A model generated the notes under the pieces. The model worked only from the letters and a program-made list of their open reading frames with translations. It had not been told where the DNA came from and did not search any database. From positions 1-64,000 of the forward strand of contig JACEEZ010000454.1 of NCBI GenBank assembly GCA_016584305.1: a DNA stretch of 64,000 nucleotides. Direction: 5' to 3'. Of the stretch, positions 63,444 through 64,000 are shown one piece after another. Numbering within the stretch: the first letter of the stretch is position 1; each line of letters begins with the position of its first letter. Made by a program: the position numbers and the translations under genes. This stretch comes from Chionoecetes opilio. Its lineage: Eukaryota; Arthropoda; Malacostraca; Decapoda; Majidae.

Positions 63444-63831
63444 AATAAAAAAATTAAAAGATGAAGGTGTGCGTGATAGCCGTAAAACTCGATAGCTTGA
63501 TGCGCTATAGCCGAGGGTTGAGATACATTCAGGTATGCGTGATAGCCATAAAATGCGGTAGCCAAGGGTTGAGTGTATGTGAGTTTAACAGATTTCTGTA
63601 AGAAGAAAAAAAAAGGTAAACGTTGACGGGTCTGGGCGTTACAAAATTATACATTTTGGGCGGGGCTCAACGAGTTAATTAGTCTTGCCAAACCATCATC
63701 AAAAGTTAATTTCGCCAAATGCGAATAGTACTTTCAATGGGAAAATTATCCATTAGTCTTTGAAGAGGTCCGAGTTCACCCTTTTGACCTCCATTTTTGT
63801 ACTTTAACTGCTTAAAAGGAAAGACATTATA

Positions 63832-64000
63832 CAGCCAAATTCCCAACATCCGACCTTCAAACATCCGACTTGTCCAAACAACCGACTTTTTTCTTCTATG
63901 TCCCAAGTCGGATAAATTATTAAACAATTCCAGACAACCGACCCTCGGTCAGTCTATTAGGAGGGCTGATACTGCTGTGGGCGTGCTGTGGTGGGCGGGG
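63832..64000 (+). mobile_element. Left end of another Tigger-like element, CAGCCAAATTCCC family
   Basis: CAGCCAAATTCCCAACATCC follows TA at 63830-63831. CCGAC words are spaced 15 and 17 bp. The element runs off the window, so the right end is unseen. Confidence 0.65.

Larger units (their letters stand above)
62045..63575 (-). mobile_element. Tigger-like element, CACTCAACCCTCCGC family
   Basis: Ends CACTCAACCCTCCGCTATCG and the inverse CCAAGGGTTGAGTG, TA flanks 62043-62044 and 63576-63577. The right terminal region (63440-63575) contains the GCTATAGCCGAGGGTTGAG sequence twice. Contains LINE and SINE fragments. Sister of 36998-41123. Confidence 0.85.
59429..63674 (+). mobile_element. piggyBac-like element
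   Basis: TTAA on both sides (59425-59428 and 63675-63678). Left end CCCGTACAGCCCCACTGACG and right inverse GGGGCTCAACGAG share CGT..AGCCCC. Contains a piggyBac-type N-terminal coding relic. The rest of the interior was replaced or invaded by two Tigger-like elements, a LINE fragment and SINE pieces. Confidence 0.65.

Noticed and set aside
1..64000. Integrated large DNA virus (nimavirus-like) genes, as sometimes found in decapod genomes
   Set aside because: No frame resembled a viral structural or replication gene; all long frames are explained by transposons, repeats or SEH1.

Overview
The window is eukaryotic, intron-rich and repeat-dense: about 64 kb holding parts of one ordinary host gene embedded in layered transposable elements. 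TTAGG/CCTAA telomere-like tracts point to an arthropod. The LINE, tRNA-derived SINE, Tigger-like and CR1-like families look like those of decapod crustaceans; that placement is inference from family resemblance. There are no prokaryotic features.

The host gene is SEH1, the WD40 nucleoporin of the Nup107-160 (Y) complex and of GATOR2. Six plus-strand coding exons lie at 4545-4655, 25041-25197, 26742-26881, 42721-42833, 48978-49211 and 58679-58839. All have GT..AG borders and compatible phases, and together they encode the first 305 residues. The last coding exon(s) lie beyond the right edge. Introns reach 20 kb and consist almost wholly of mobile DNA.

1-4.5 kb: the 3' end of a LINE, then a TIR-bounded 2.8 kb element carrying a broken gene with PIN-nuclease-like and CXC cysteine-rich parts. 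It ends about 320 bp before the SEH1 start codon. 4.7-25 kb (intron 1): fold-back elements, SINEs, an 8-bp-TSD element (10904-14900) carrying a 35-bp satellite, Tigger-like elements, a copia relic, a DNA transposon with an intact 744-codon transposase-like gene (20469-22703, minus) and an RTE-like LINE. 25-42.7 kb: a CR1-like LINE, a hAT element holding a Tigger-like element, a decayed DIRS-like element and a 4.1 kb nest of inverted repeats. 43-49 kb: Tigger-like copies and a LINE split by one of them. 50-57 kb (intron 5): a hAT transposase gene broken by a Tigger-like element and by a LINE, the LINE itself broken by two further hAT elements, one of which contains an RTE copy. 57-64 kb: MITEs, then a CR1 fragment hit by a Tigger-like element that was hit by a piggyBac-like element, itself containing two more Tigger-like elements.

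At least ten Tigger/pogo-like families are present, most with TA target duplications. Their terminal repeats differ in sequence but share one layout: a family-specific CG-containing word repeated two or three times at 15-17 bp spacing. This is the most interesting pattern seen. Element ends were set from target-site duplications wherever these could be read directly.
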